Shown: positions 26,338-35,741, numbered from the stretch's first letter. The stretch is 64,000 nucleotides of DNA from Amycolatopsis xylanica (GCF_900107045.1 NZ_FNON01000005.1:558001-622000); one strand, 5' to 3'. A program made the numbers and translations. Notes: generated by a model from the sequence alone, not told the origin.

Positions 26338-26829
26338 TTATCCGTCACATCCGCGCTGCAGTGGCGCGCCCTCGGACCCGGTCAGCGTGACGACGTCCGG
26401 CCGGACGTTCCCGGCGCCGCTCACGTTGAGCGCGGTCAGCGCCGTGCACGCGATCTGGCTGAGGCCGAGCGCGGGGACGCCTTTCAGCGGGAACGGCAGC
26501 TTGACGTTCAGCGTGTCCGCCATCTCGTACCCGATCGAGCCGCTGTAGGCGGGCAGGAAGGTGACCATCCCACGTTTCGTGTCCTCGGCATTGGGGCCCT
26601 TGAACAGCAGCGCGAGCGAGTTCGCGAGCGAGTTGCGGCCGTCGGACGGCCGCGCGACCCCTTGGATGTGGCCGTCGACCACGAAGAAGAGCACCAGGTC
26701 AGCCGGGGTGGGCCCGGAGGTCGCCCCCCTGGGGACATAGGTCGGCGCCGGCCCCATCGGCACCGCGCCGGTCGCCTGGATGCCGCAGCCGGAGATCAGC
26801 AGCGCGAGTGCGAGGACGAGGCGTTTCAC
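26338..26829 (-). CDS. Lipoprotein with GerMN-like domain, partner of the two-component system
   Basis: The GTG at 26829 overlaps the sensor kinase stop (GTGA) and follows GAGGAGG. The 163-residue product has a lipoprotein signal (KRLVLALALLISGCG, lipid-modified Cys at about 15). The body (LVLFFVVDGHIQGVARP, then NSLANSLALLFKGPNAEDTKRGMVTFLP) resembles the GerMN domain, which occurs in sporulation proteins and in lipoproteins such as LpqB. It is translated with the kinase and probably modulates it from outside, as CseA and LpqB do for their kinases. That role is inference from context. Confidence 0.8.
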   Translation of the reverse strand: MKRLVLALALLISGCGIQATGAVPMGPAPTYVPRGATSGPTPADLVLFFVVDGHIQGVARPSDGRNSLANSLALLFKGPNAEDTKRGMVTFLPAYSGSIGYEMADTLNVKLPFPLKGVPALGLSQIACTALTALNVSGAGNVRPDVVTLTGSEGAPLQRGCDG

Positions 26830-28238
26830 CGGTGCCTCCTCGGGAGCCGCAGCACGAACCTGGCGCCGGTGCCGGTGTTGGACGGCTCGATCACGCCGCC
26901 GTGCAGCTTCGCGTTCTCCTGCGCGATCGCCAGGCCGAGGCCGCTGCCCTCCGAGCGCGCGCGTGCGGTGTCGGCCTTGGTGAACCGGTCGAACACGTGC
27001 GGCAGGATCGACGGCTCGATGCCGGGCCCGTGGTCGGTGACCTCGATCCGGGCTTCCGAGGCGTCGCCGCGCAACGCGATCTCGACCGGCGGGCGGCCGT
27101 GGCGCAGCGCGTTGCCGACCAGGTTGGCGACGATCAGGTCGAGCCGCCGCCGGTCGACCCAGGCGGTGATGCCCTCGGGCAGGTCGAGCACGAGATCGGT
27201 GTCGGAGCGCCAGCCCCGCGCCTGGAGGGTGTCGCGGATCGCGGTCGCCAGGTCCCATTCGTCGGCGACGAGCTCGGCGCGGCCCGCGTCGAACCGGGAG
27301 ATCTCGACCAGGTCCTGCACCAGCCTGGTCAGCCGCTTGGTCTCCTCGGAGACGAGCCTGGCCGCGACCGCGGTGTCCGGCGGCAGCTGCGCGGCGTCCT
27401 CGTCGAGCACGTCGGTGACCGCGTTCATCGCGGCCAGCGGGGTGCGCAGCTCATGCGAGACGTCGGCGACGAACCGCCGCGCGTCGGCCTCCATCCCGCG
27501 CAGCTCGCCGACCGTCCGCTCCAGCTCGGCCGCGGTGGTGTTGAACGTGCTGACCAGCTCGGACAGCTCGTCGGACCCCTTCGGCTCCAGCCGGACGTTC
27601 AGGTTGCCGTGCCCGAGCTCACGGGCGGCGGTGTTGAGCGCGCGCACCGGCCGGAGCACCTGGCGCGCGGCGAGCAGCGCGAGCGCGACGGCCAGCGGGA
27701 GCGCCAGCGCCGCGGTCTGCCACGCGCTGCTGGCCAGCTCGTCGATCGCGGTCTGCTGGTTGCTCAGCGGCACTCTCGCGTACGCCTCGATCCCGGTGTG
27801 GGTGGCGCCCTGCGTGCCGCGCTGCAACACGGGGACGCCGAGGTACACCGTGGCGTTGCCCGAGGAGTCGACCACGCGCTGGAACTGGGTGTGGTCGTCG
27901 GTGGCCACCTGCGCGCGCAGGTCGGCCGGAAGCTCCTCGATCGAGGGCCCGGAGCCGTAGCGCTGGTTCTGGTAGACGATGACGGCGTTGGTCTTGAGCC
28001 TCGAGGCGAAGGTGTTGAGCGTCGTCGTCGACGGCGGCACCTCCAGTAGCGGCAGGAAGGCCTTGACCTGGTCGGTGAGCTGTTCCATCCCGGGGTCCTG
28101 CGCCCCCTTGAGGATGCTGGTGCGCGCCGAGAGGTACATCGCGCCGGAGGCCGCGACCGCGCCGATGATGGTCATCACCGCGAACGCCGCCACCAGTCTC
28201 GGCCGCAGTCCCGAGACCCATTGCCTGATCGTGGTCAC
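26826..28238 (-). CDS. Sensor histidine kinase (AfsQ2/CseC-like)
   Basis: The 470-residue protein has two membrane helices (about 12-37 and 172-192) around an extracellular sensor region, a HAMP domain (about 190-245), a HisKA domain with the phosphoacceptor His262 (DVSHELRTPLAAM), and a HATPase domain with N box NLVGNALRHG, G1 DHGPGIEP, and G2 GSGLGLAIAQENAKLHGG. It phosphorylates the adjacent OmpR-type regulator. It starts with GTG 28238, overlapping the regulator stop. The signal is unknown; the coupled lipoprotein suggests envelope stress. Confidence 0.93.
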   Translation of the reverse strand: MTTIRQWVSGLRPRLVAAFAVMTIIGAVAASGAMYLSARTSILKGAQDPGMEQLTDQVKAFLPLLEVPPSTTTLNTFASRLKTNAVIVYQNQRYGSGPSIEELPADLRAQVATDDHTQFQRVVDSSGNATVYLGVPVLQRGTQGATHTGIEAYARVPLSNQQTAIDELASSAWQTAALALPLAVALALLAARQVLRPVRALNTAARELGHGNLNVRLEPKGSDELSELVSTFNTTAAELERTVGELRGMEADARRFVADVSHELRTPLAAMNAVTDVLDEDAAQLPPDTAVAARLVSEETKRLTRLVQDLVEISRFDAGRAELVADEWDLATAIRDTLQARGWRSDTDLVLDLPEGITAWVDRRRLDLIVANLVGNALRHGRPPVEIALRGDASEARIEVTDHGPGIEPSILPHVFDRFTKADTARARSEGSGLGLAIAQENAKLHGGVIEPSNTGTGARFVLRLPRRHR

Positions 28239-28933
28239 GACTTGCCGAACCGGTACCCGAAGCCGCGGACGGTCTGCACGTGCTCAGGGTGCGACGGCAC
28301 GTCCTCGATCTTCGAGCGCAGGCGCTGCACACAGGCGTCGACCAGCCGTGAGTCGCCGAGGTAGTCGTGGTCCCACACGGCGGCCAGTATCTGCTGGCGG
28401 CTGTAGACCTGGCCGGGCGTGCGGGACAGTTCCAGCAGCAGCTTCAGCTCGGTCGGCGTCAGCGCCACCGGCTCGCCCGCCTTGGTCACCAGCAGCCCGG
28501 TCCGGTCGATCTCCAGGTCACCGTGCTTTTCGGTGGCCGGCTGGTCGGCGGGCGGCCGCTCGGCGACCGCGCGCCGCAGCACCGCGCGGATGCGCGCGTC
28601 GAGCACCCGGGGTTCGATCGGCTTGACCACGTAGTCGTCCGCGCCTGCCTCGAGCCCGGCCACGACGTCGAAGTCGTCACTGCGCGCGGTGAGCATGATG
28701 ATCGGCACCTCGCCCGACGCCCGGATCCGGCGGCAGGTCTCGAACCCGTCGATCCCGGGCAGCATGAGGTCCAGCACGACGATGTCGGGCTGAGCGCTTT
28801 TCAAAGTCTCCAGCCCGAGTTCCCCGGATTCACTGGTATAGACCACATGCTGCTGACGGCGCAGGGCCAGTTCCAGCCCTTCCCGGATCGCCGGGTCGTC
28901 TTCGATCACCAAAACCACTGCCACAGCGGCCAT
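28235..28933 (-). CDS. OmpR-family response regulator (AfsQ1/CseB-like)
   Basis: The 232-residue protein has the receiver acid pocket (E11, D12, D13), phosphoacceptor Asp55 (VVLDLMLPG), switch Thr in LTAR and Lys in VVKP, followed by a winged-helix DNA-binding domain (GDSRLVDACVQRLRSKIEDVP). This domain sequence is very similar to AfsQ1 and CseB of Streptomyces. I start at ATG 28933, which begins the beta-1 strand as usual; the longer frame adds a non-conserved basic peptide. It is the first gene of the regulator-kinase-lipoprotein operon and is divergent from a PAP2 phosphatase gene across about 97 bp. Confidence 0.92.
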   Translation of the reverse strand: MAAVAVVLVIEDDPAIREGLELALRRQQHVVYTSESGELGLETLKSAQPDIVVLDLMLPGIDGFETCRRIRASGEVPIIMLTARSDDFDVVAGLEAGADDYVVKPIEPRVLDARIRAVLRRAVAERPPADQPATEKHGDLEIDRTGLLVTKAGEPVALTPTELKLLLELSRTPGQVYSRQQILAAVWDHDYLGDSRLVDACVQRLRSKIEDVPSHPEHVQTVRGFGYRFGKS

Positions 28934-29029
28934 TATTCGGATGTTCCGGCGAATTCGCGACTCAGCCCGATCTTGTAGCGAAACCATGACATTGCGCGGA
29001 CGTGATCACGAACTCCGCCTTGCAGAGTC

Positions 29030-29896
29030 GTGGTCATGGTCCTCACCTTGGAAAACAGGAGCACGGCTTCCGCACCCAAACACGCCATCGCCACCCCCTC
29101 GGTCTCCCGTTCACTCGCGCTGCTCGGCGGCGCGGCCGGTTTCGCGGTCGCCTTCGCCGCCGCGTATCTGCTCTTCGTCCACACGGCGGGCGGTCAGCAG
29201 GTGGAGAACGGCGCGGTCCGCAACGCCCAGCTCGGACAGTCCACTTCGGACTGGTCACAGCCGCTGCGCCAGGTGGACATGATCGTGCTGCTGGGCGCGG
29301 CGAGCGTGTCGATCGTGCTGATCTCCTTGGTGCGCCGCCGTTTCTCACTCGGCGTCGCCGGACTGATCGCGCTGGCGGGCCCGGTGGTCGTCTCGCAGAT
29401 CCTCAAGCTCTATGTGCTGGAACGCCCCGACCTCGGCGAGCATCGCGTGGCCTCGCACAACAGTTTCCCGAGCGGCCACGTGACGGCGGCCATGGCGGTC
29501 GTGGTCGCGCTGGCCATCGTGCTGCCCCGCCGCTTCCGCTCGTTCGTGCTGATCGCCGGTGGTTTCGGCGTCGCCTGGGTCGCGGCGGCGACGGTCTCGC
29601 TCGGCTGGCACCGGTTCAGCGACACGATCGGCGGCTGCCTGCTGGTGGCGGCCTTCGGTTTCGCCGTCGCGGCGGTCCTTTCGCGACGGCATCTCGCCCG
29701 AGTCGCGGTGACGCCCGCGGTGATCGCGGCCGTCGCCCCGCTGCTGTTCGTGCTCGCCGGGTACGCGGTGCTGAGCACGGCGACCTCGGGACCCGCGCAG
29801 TTCGTCGCGGCCATGGTGCTGGGTGCGGTGTCGGCGATCGCGCTGGCCGGGTTCCAGCTCTGGCAGCTGCGCCGCGTGGTCTTCGACATCCCGTGA
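29030..29896 (+). CDS. PAP2-family membrane phosphatase
   Basis: The 288-residue membrane protein has the three PAP2 signature motifs: K126-L-Y-V-L-E-R-P, PSGH (147-150) with its catalytic His, and SLGWHRFSD (190-198). Around six to seven helices are predicted. Such enzymes remove phosphate from isoprenyl diphosphates or phosphatidic acid at the outer face of the membrane. GTG 29030 or ATG 29036 could start it; neither has a strong ribosome binding site. Its divergence from an envelope-stress-like two-component system suggests cell-envelope recycling. Confidence 0.88.
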   Translation: MVMVLTLENRSTASAPKHAIATPSVSRSLALLGGAAGFAVAFAAAYLLFVHTAGGQQVENGAVRNAQLGQSTSDWSQPLRQVDMIVLLGAASVSIVLISLVRRRFSLGVAGLIALAGPVVVSQILKLYVLERPDLGEHRVASHNSFPSGHVTAAMAVVVALAIVLPRRFRSFVLIAGGFGVAWVAAATVSLGWHRFSDTIGGCLLVAAFGFAVAAVLSRRHLARVAVTPAVIAAVAPLLFVLAGYAVLSTATSGPAQFVAAMVLGAVSAIALAGFQLWQLRRVVFDIP

Positions 29897-29924
29897 CGTG
29901 GTGCCGGTCGGGGGACCACGTCAG

Positions 29925-29989
29925 CCGCACGTCACAAGGGCAGCCCTTGTCACGCTCAGCGTTCCAAGGGTGGCCCTTGTAACGTGCGG
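29925..29989. repeat. Nested palindrome at a convergent junction (family C)
   Basis: The outer arms CCGCACGT (from 29925) and ACGTGCGG (to 29989) enclose two inner palindromes of the form ACAAGGGC/GCCCTTGT. Most of the 31-bp arms pair. It lies between the converging PAP2 and GntR genes. Confidence 0.75.
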
Positions 29990-29991
29990 TT

Positions 29992-30699
29992 TCAGCGGCC
30001 GCGGGTGGCTTGCTTGAGGTCCGCGCTCGACTTGTCCACCAGCGCGCGCATGGCCGACTCCGCGCCTTCGGGGTCGCGCGCCGCGATGGCGTCGTAGACC
30101 GCCTGGTGGCTCGGCACCGGGTCGTCCGCCTGGGTGGTGCCGTGCACAAGCTTGTCGCGCTCCGCCAGCCCGATCGCGATCACGCGCTCGATCTGCAGCA
30201 GGAAGTTGTTGTGCGTCGCGGCCAGCAGCAGGCGGTGGAACTCCAGGTCCGCCGCGACCATCGCGTCGAGGTCCGAGCTCGCCTCGCCCATCCGCTGCAG
30301 GGCTTCGGCCAAGGCTCGCAGGTCCGCGTCGTCGGCGCGCTCGGCGGCCATGCGGGCGGCCGCGGGTTCGACGACCGCGCGGACCTCGGTGAGCTCGTCG
30401 AAGAGGTCGGGGTCGGTGGCGGCGGCCGCCGCGGTCTGCCAGCGCATGACGTCGGCGTCGAGCATGTTCCAGCGGGTGCGGGGCTGGACGAAGGTGCCGC
30501 GTTTCTGGCGGGCGTCGATCATTCCCTTGGCGGTCAAGACCTTCAGCGCCTCGCGGAGCGCGGTGAGGCTGACGTCCAGTTCGGCGCGGAGCGCGGGCAG
30601 GTCGAGGACCGTGCCCTCGGCGAACTCGTTGGACAGGATCCGGCTGGCGAGCAGCTCGACGGTCTGGCCGTGCAGGCCTCGTGGCCGGTTCGGGATCAC
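29992..30699 (-). CDS. GntR/FadR-family repressor, DgoR-like
   Basis: The 235-residue protein has an N-terminal winged helix (VLDLPALRAELDVSLTALREALKVLTAKGMI) and a C-terminal FCD domain with metal-binding His positions (DLEFHRLLLAATHN, PSHQAVYDAI). The linker RTRWNMLDADVMRWQ is close to the equivalent segment of the galactonate repressor DgoR of E. coli. It starts with GTG 30699 and is divergent from the galactose/galactonate operon, which includes DgoD. It very likely represses that operon and is released by galactonate; the ligand is inferred. Confidence 0.9.
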   Translation of the reverse strand: MIPNRPRGLHGQTVELLASRILSNEFAEGTVLDLPALRAELDVSLTALREALKVLTAKGMIDARQKRGTFVQPRTRWNMLDADVMRWQTAAAAATDPDLFDELTEVRAVVEPAAARMAAERADDADLRALAEALQRMGEASSDLDAMVAADLEFHRLLLAATHNNFLLQIERVIAIGLAERDKLVHGTTQADDPVPSHQAVYDAIAARDPEGAESAMRALVDKSSADLKQATRGR

Positions 30700-30754
30700 T
30701 CGCGTCCTTTCGGGTGAGGAGAACCGTCACGATAGTACGGACCTCGGTCATGGG

Positions 30755-30780
30755 TTTAGCTAATAAATTACTAATTAATC
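30755..30780. promoter_or_regulatory. AT-rich operator candidate for the GntR repressor
   Basis: A 26-bp A/T-rich stretch with repeated TAAT/ATTA half-sites (TAATAAATTACTAATTA) lies directly upstream of the -35 hexamer of the galactose operon. FadR-type repressors bind short AT-centred palindromes of this sort. It is an isolated AT island in a high-GC region. Confidence 0.6.
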
Positions 30781-30809
30781 TTGACAGGCTGTGAGCCAGG
30801 TCGCAGTCT
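30781..30809 (+). promoter_or_regulatory. Promoter of the galactose/galactonate operon (leaderless)
   Basis: TTGACA at 30781-30786, a 17-bp spacer and CAGTCT at 30804-30809 form a sigma-70-type promoter. The -10 ends 6 nt before the ATG at 30816, so transcription should begin at or next to the start codon; no ribosome binding site is seen. Confidence 0.7.
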
Positions 30810-30815
30810 GGCCGC

Positions 30816-32114
30816 ATGAACGAATCCGGCCTGACCCAACGGCGTAGTCCAGGCCTCACCCGACGGGGTTTCCTGCTCGGTGTGGGCTCGACCGCCCTGC
30901 TCAGCGGCTGTGCGACTTCGGCGACCTCGGGGCCGGTGAAGCAGGCGGCCGGCGCGGTGACCGTCCAGTCGAACCTGTCCTCCGCCCAGGCCAAGGTGGC
31001 CATCGAGGCGCTCGCGAAGGCCTTCAGCGACCGCGGCGGCGCGGCGGCCACGGTCAACACGGTCGCGTCCGAAGCCTTCCGGACGCAGCTGCCGAGCTAC
31101 CTCACCTCGGCGACCCCGCCCGACACGTACACCTGGTACCCCGGCTCGATCCTCGCCGGCTACGCGCGCAAAGGCCTGCTGCTCGACGTCGGCGACGTCT
31201 GGCAGACCATGGGCTCCTACAGCGACACCTTCCGCAAGCTCAGCGGCGACGGCACCGGCAAGCTCGTCTTCGTGCCGACCACCTACTACTGGTGGGGTTT
31301 CTTCTACCGCAAGTCGAACTTCGCGAAGTGGGGCGTGCGGGCGCCGGCCAGCTGGAGCGAGTTCCTCGCGCTCTGCGAGACGCTGAAGGCCAAGGGCGTC
31401 GAGCCGATCGGCATCGGCGCGGGCGGGAACACGCCGTGGACCGCGTCGGCCTGGTTCGACTACCTCAACATCCGCGTCAACGGTGCGCAGTACCACCGGG
31501 ATCTGCTGGCCGGGAAGAGCCGTTTCGACGACCCGCGCGTGGTCAAGGTCTTCGAGCAGTGGCGGACCGCGCTGCCGTACTTCGACTCGCGCGGCACCGC
31601 GATCGCGTTCCAGGACGCGACGACCTCGCTGCTGCAGGGCCGCACCGGCATGGTGCTGACCGGCACCTTCTTCACCGACGCCGCGCCCAAGGACGTGCTC
31701 GACGATCTCGACTTCTTCCAGTTCCCGGTGCTCGACCCCGCGGTCCCGGTGGCCGAGGAGGGCCCGACCGACGGCTTCTTCGCGAGTTCGAAGACGGCGC
31801 ACCTCGACGCGACCAAGGAGTGGCTGAAGTACGTCGCCACCGCCGAGGCACAGGAGCTCTACATCAAGAACTCCTCGGGCACCGCGCTGCCGACGCATCC
31901 CGGCGCCAAGGACGCGGGCACACCGCTGGTCGCCAAAGGCCGGAAGATGCTGCAGGACGCCAAGGATCTGACCCAGTTCTTCAACCGGGACTCCAGCGAC
32001 GCGCTGCAGCCGACGGCCGACGCGGCGCTGATCCGGTTCATCCAGAAGCCGCAGGAACTGACGTCGATCCTGACCGAATGGCAGGCGGCGGCGCAGAAGG
32101 TCTGGGCGGAGTGA
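30816..32114 (+). CDS. Galactoside ABC importer substrate-binding lipoprotein
   Basis: The 432-residue protein has a twin-arginine signal (TRRGFLLGVGS) joined to a lipobox (LLSGC, Cys at about 30), so it is probably exported by Tat and anchored as a lipoprotein. The rest is a family 1 sugar-binding protein (VNTVASEAFRTQLPSYLTSATPPDTYTWYPG; EGPTDGFFASSKTAHLDATKEWLKYV). It delivers an alpha-galactoside or related sugar to the two permeases encoded next. It is the first gene of the operon. Confidence 0.92.
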   Translation: MNESGLTQRRSPGLTRRGFLLGVGSTALLSGCATSATSGPVKQAAGAVTVQSNLSSAQAKVAIEALAKAFSDRGGAAATVNTVASEAFRTQLPSYLTSATPPDTYTWYPGSILAGYARKGLLLDVGDVWQTMGSYSDTFRKLSGDGTGKLVFVPTTYYWWGFFYRKSNFAKWGVRAPASWSEFLALCETLKAKGVEPIGIGAGGNTPWTASAWFDYLNIRVNGAQYHRDLLAGKSRFDDPRVVKVFEQWRTALPYFDSRGTAIAFQDATTSLLQGRTGMVLTGTFFTDAAPKDVLDDLDFFQFPVLDPAVPVAEEGPTDGFFASSKTAHLDATKEWLKYVATAEAQELYIKNSSGTALPTHPGAKDAGTPLVAKGRKMLQDAKDLTQFFNRDSSDALQPTADAALIRFIQKPQELTSILTEWQAAAQKVWAE

Positions 32115-33031
32115 CGGCTCTGGCCACGCCCGTCCGCACCGCGGCCCCGGCACGGGCGAAGAAGCGCAAGGGCTTGCCGCCCGTGCTGCTCGCGTTCGTG
32201 CTGGTGCCGTTGGTCGTCGAGGGGTTCTGGGTCTTCTGGCCCGCTTTGCAAGGCTTCTACCTCTCGCTGACCAGCTGGGACGGCGTCTCGGCGCCCGAGT
32301 GGACGGGATTCGGCAACTACGCCGAGATGGCCGGCGACCCGACTTTCCGGACCGCGGCGCTGAACACGCTGATCTGGCTGGTGCTCTTCGGCGGGCTTTC
32401 GGCCGTCGGCGGTCTCGGATTGGCCATGTTCCTGCAGCGCGAGCGGCGCGGCGTCGGGTTCTACCGTGCCGCGCTGTTCACCCCGGTGGTGTTCTCGCTG
32501 GTGGCGACTTCGCTGATCTGGCAGGGGCTTTATCAACCCGATGGATTGATTAACAAGCTCCTGGGCGCTGTAGGGCTCGAGTCGTGGCAGCACGCTTGGC
32601 TCGCGGACTCGAACACCGCGCTCTACGCGGTACTCGTGCCCGCGTTGTGGCGGCAGCTCGGCTACGTGATGGTGCTTTATCTCGCCGGGCTCAAGGGGAT
32701 CGACCCCGCGCTTTACGAAGCCGCGAAGCTCGACGGTGTGACGCGCTGGCAGCAGTTCCGGTATGTCACCTGGCCGCAGCTGCGCGGGGTCAACTCGGTG
32801 ATCCTGTCGGTGATCGTGATCGACTCGCTGCGCTCGTTCGACGTGGTGTGGGCGATGACCAAGGGCGGGCCGTATCACTCATCGGAGCTGCTCAGCACGT
32901 ACATGTACGCGACCGCGTTCCAGTCGCTGCGGCTCGGCTACGCCTCCGCGCTGGCCGTGGTGATCTTCGTGCTGGCGTTCGGCGTGATCGTCACGTACCT
33001 CGTCCGCGCCTTCAAGGAGGACACCGTATGA
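32111..33031 (+). CDS. Sugar ABC importer permease, MalF/UgpA type
   Basis: The 306-residue permease starts at GTG 32111 overlapping the binding-protein stop. It has six helices and the EAA loop YEAAKLDGVTRWQQFRYVTWPQL that contacts the ATPase. No ATPase gene lies in the operon, as is common for actinobacterial CUT1 importers that share an MsiK-type ATPase. Confidence 0.93.
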   Translation: MTALATPVRTAAPARAKKRKGLPPVLLAFVLVPLVVEGFWVFWPALQGFYLSLTSWDGVSAPEWTGFGNYAEMAGDPTFRTAALNTLIWLVLFGGLSAVGGLGLAMFLQRERRGVGFYRAALFTPVVFSLVATSLIWQGLYQPDGLINKLLGAVGLESWQHAWLADSNTALYAVLVPALWRQLGYVMVLYLAGLKGIDPALYEAAKLDGVTRWQQFRYVTWPQLRGVNSVILSVIVIDSLRSFDVVWAMTKGGPYHSSELLSTYMYATAFQSLRLGYASALAVVIFVLAFGVIVTYLVRAFKEDTV

Positions 33032-33849
33032 GCAAGCGGCGGACCTTCCTGTTCCACGCTGGCGCCGGGACGCTCTCGGTGCTGTGGCTGCTGCCGATCG
33101 CGTTGGTGCTGCTCACGAGCGTCCGGTCGTTCGAGGACGTCGCGTCCAACGGGCTCGGGAGCTTCCCGCGGTCGTTCACGCTGGCGCCGTTCGGCGAAGC
33201 GTGGAACGCGGGCGGCGAGTCCCGCGCGATGCTGAACAGCCTGATCGTCACCCTGCCGACGGTGTTCTTCGCGCTGGGGCTGAGCGCGGCCGCGGCGTTC
33301 GCGCTGAGCCGGTACGAGATCCCGTTCCGGCGGACGATCCTGCTGCTGATGCTCGGCGGGAACCTGCTGCCGCCGCAGATCCTGCTGGTCCCCGTGTCGA
33401 AACTGGCCGAGCTGCTCGGGATCTACGACACGCTGACCGCGCTGGTGATCGTGCAGGTCGGGTTCGGGCTGGGCTTCTACACCTTCGTGCTGCAGGGGTT
33501 CATGCGCACCATCCCCGGCGAGATCCAGCAGGCGGCGGTGATCGACGGCGCCGGTCCGGTGCGGATCTTCCTCTCGGTGATCCTGCCGCTGACCAGGCCT
33601 GCTCTGGCCGCGCTCGGCGCGCTGGCGTTCACCTGGACGTTCAACGACCTGCTGTGGGCGATCACCGTGCTGCGCACCGAAACCGTCATGCCGGTGACGC
33701 CCGCGCTGCTCGGCCTGCAGGGCCAGTACGTGTCGACGTGGAACGTGATCGCGGCCGGTTCGGTGATCGCCGCGATCCCGACCGTGGCAGTGTTCCTCCG
33801 GTTCCAGAAACACTTCATCTCCGGACTGGCCATAGGCGCGGTGAAATGA
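33028..33849 (+). CDS. Sugar ABC importer permease, MalG/UgpE type
   Basis: The 273-residue permease begins at ATG 33028 (ATGA overlap, AAGGAGG before it). The EAA loop reads QQAAVIDGAGPVRIFLSVILPL. It forms the membrane channel with the preceding permease. Confidence 0.93.
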   Translation: MSKRRTFLFHAGAGTLSVLWLLPIALVLLTSVRSFEDVASNGLGSFPRSFTLAPFGEAWNAGGESRAMLNSLIVTLPTVFFALGLSAAAAFALSRYEIPFRRTILLLMLGGNLLPPQILLVPVSKLAELLGIYDTLTALVIVQVGFGLGFYTFVLQGFMRTIPGEIQQAAVIDGAGPVRIFLSVILPLTRPALAALGALAFTWTFNDLLWAITVLRTETVMPVTPALLGLQGQYVSTWNVIAAGSVIAAIPTVAVFLRFQKHFISGLAIGAVK

Positions 33850-35741
33850 CGACTTATCGCATGAAAACGACCTCCTACACGACCGCCGACCGTGACGGGT
33901 GGACCGAACTGGTCGCGTGGGGCCCGCACGGTGTCGAAGACGGGCCGTCCCCGTTCACGAACCAGGGCGAGATCCACTTCATGACCGCAGCGGACGCGGC
34001 GCCGATCGAGTACGCGACGAGCTGGCAGCGGCCTTTTTCCGGGGCCGATCTCGATGCGCCCGCTGTCGACAGGTTGCGGATCGAACCGAAGTACGAGGTC
34101 GTGCCGGGCACGGACGTGCTGCTGCGGTGGGTCGAGGTGACCAACACCGGTGACTCGGAGGTCGTGCTCGAGCGGCTGGGCTCGGCGGGGGTCTGCGTGC
34201 CGACCGGCAAGCCGCTGCTGACCTTCCTGTCGGGTCAATGGGCACGGGAATTCCAGCGGCGGCAAGTGGTTCTGCCCGCAGGCCGGTTCCAGATGGAGAG
34301 CCGGTTCGGCGTGCCCGGCCATGGTTACGCGCCTTGGCTGGCGGTGCAGGACGCCGAGGGCGGCCAGGCGTGGGGCGTGTCGCTGGCCTGGTCGGGGTCG
34401 TGGGAGATCGACGCGAGTGTCGAACCGGCTGGGATCACCCGGATCCGCGCGGGCAGGCTCGGGCCGGTCGTCGTCGGTCCTGGTGAGACGGTCGCCAGCC
34501 CTCGGCTCGCGCTGGCGTCCAGTGTGGACGGTCTGGACGGACTCGCTCGCGTCTGGCACGAGTACGAGCGCACCCTGAGCAGGCCTGTCGAGCGCAAGGT
34601 GCTCTACAACTCTTGGGAAGCAACGGGTTTCGACGTTCAGTTCGACCGCCAGCTGGCTCTGGCGAAGCGGGCGGCGGCGATCGGGGTCGAGCTGTTCGTG
34701 GTCGACGACGGCTGGTTCGTCGGGCGTGACGACGACACCGGGGGACTGGGTGACTGGGAACCGGCCGACCCGTCCTTCGGCGAGTTCGTCGAGGAGGTCC
34801 GCGCGCTCGGGCTGGATTTCGGACTGTGGGTCGAGCCCGAGTCGGTCAGCCCGAAATCCCGGCTGTACGCCGAGCATCCCGACTGGGTCTACCATCGCGA
34901 CGGGCACGACCGGACGCTGATCCGCAACCAGCTGCTGCTCAATCTCGGCCGAGAGGACGTGTTCGAGTTCCTACGGTCCACTTTGGACCGGCTACTGGGG
35001 TCCTACGCGATCAGTTATCTCAAGTGGGACATGAACCGGCCCGCGACCGAGCGCGACCTGGCGCTCGACGGCGCGCACGTGGCCAACTACCACCGGCTGC
35101 TCGACCATGTGCGGGAGCGGTATCCGCACGTGACGGTCGAAGCGTGCGCGGGCGGCGGTGGCCGGACCGATCTGGCGACCATCGCGCGCGCGGACGTGGT
35201 GTGGCCCAGTGACAACACCGGCCCGCTCGACCGGCTCGCCATCCAGGACGGCTTCCTGCTCGCGCACGCACCACATCTGATGAGTTCGTGGGTGACCGAC
35301 TCGCCCGGCTTCTTCGACCCGAGGCCGCGCTCGCTGCGGTTCCGGTTCGTGCTGGCCATGGCCGGGGTCCTCGGGATCGGCGCCGATCTGTCACGGTGGA
35401 CCGACGAGCAGCTCGCCGAAGCTACGGTGCTTATCGCCCAGTACAAGGAAATTCGCTCGATCATCCACAGTGGACAGGTCTGTCGGTCGCCGAACGCTGT
35501 CCAATACAGTGGCGCCGACGGAACGGTTGTCGTGCTCGCCTGGAACACCGGCGAACTGACCGGAGCGCCGTTCGTTCCCGGCCGCTCTTCTCGCGTGCCG
35601 CTGACGGCGCTCGCGGCAGAATCCTATGTGGATGAATCCGGCAGGCGTTTTTCCGCTTCCCATTTGACTCATGCCGGGCTCGCGTTCGACTGGACACCGG
35701 AGTTCGACGCCGATTTCACCGTGCTGCACCCCGTCTCGTGA
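33846..35741 (+). CDS. GH36 alpha-galactosidase, cytosolic
   Basis: From ATG 33846 (ATGA overlap) the 631-residue enzyme has the GH36 N-terminal beta-supersandwich, a TIM barrel and a C-terminal beta domain. The barrel shows EVFVVDDGWF-type and GLWVEPESVSP motifs, nucleophile Asp395 in YLKWDMNR and general acid Asp456 in WPSDNTGP. There is no signal peptide, so it cleaves alpha-galactosides such as melibiose or galactomannan fragments after import, releasing galactose. Confidence 0.93.
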   Translation: MTTYRMKTTSYTTADRDGWTELVAWGPHGVEDGPSPFTNQGEIHFMTAADAAPIEYATSWQRPFSGADLDAPAVDRLRIEPKYEVVPGTDVLLRWVEVTNTGDSEVVLERLGSAGVCVPTGKPLLTFLSGQWAREFQRRQVVLPAGRFQMESRFGVPGHGYAPWLAVQDAEGGQAWGVSLAWSGSWEIDASVEPAGITRIRAGRLGPVVVGPGETVASPRLALASSVDGLDGLARVWHEYERTLSRPVERKVLYNSWEATGFDVQFDRQLALAKRAAAIGVELFVVDDGWFVGRDDDTGGLGDWEPADPSFGEFVEEVRALGLDFGLWVEPESVSPKSRLYAEHPDWVYHRDGHDRTLIRNQLLLNLGREDVFEFLRSTLDRLLGSYAISYLKWDMNRPATERDLALDGAHVANYHRLLDHVRERYPHVTVEACAGGGGRTDLATIARADVVWPSDNTGPLDRLAIQDGFLLAHAPHLMSSWVTDSPGFFDPRPRSLRFRFVLAMAGVLGIGADLSRWTDEQLAEATVLIAQYKEIRSIIHSGQVCRSPNAVQYSGADGTVVVLAWNTGELTGAPFVPGRSSRVPLTALAAESYVDESGRRFSASHLTHAGLAFDWTPEFDADFTVLHPVS

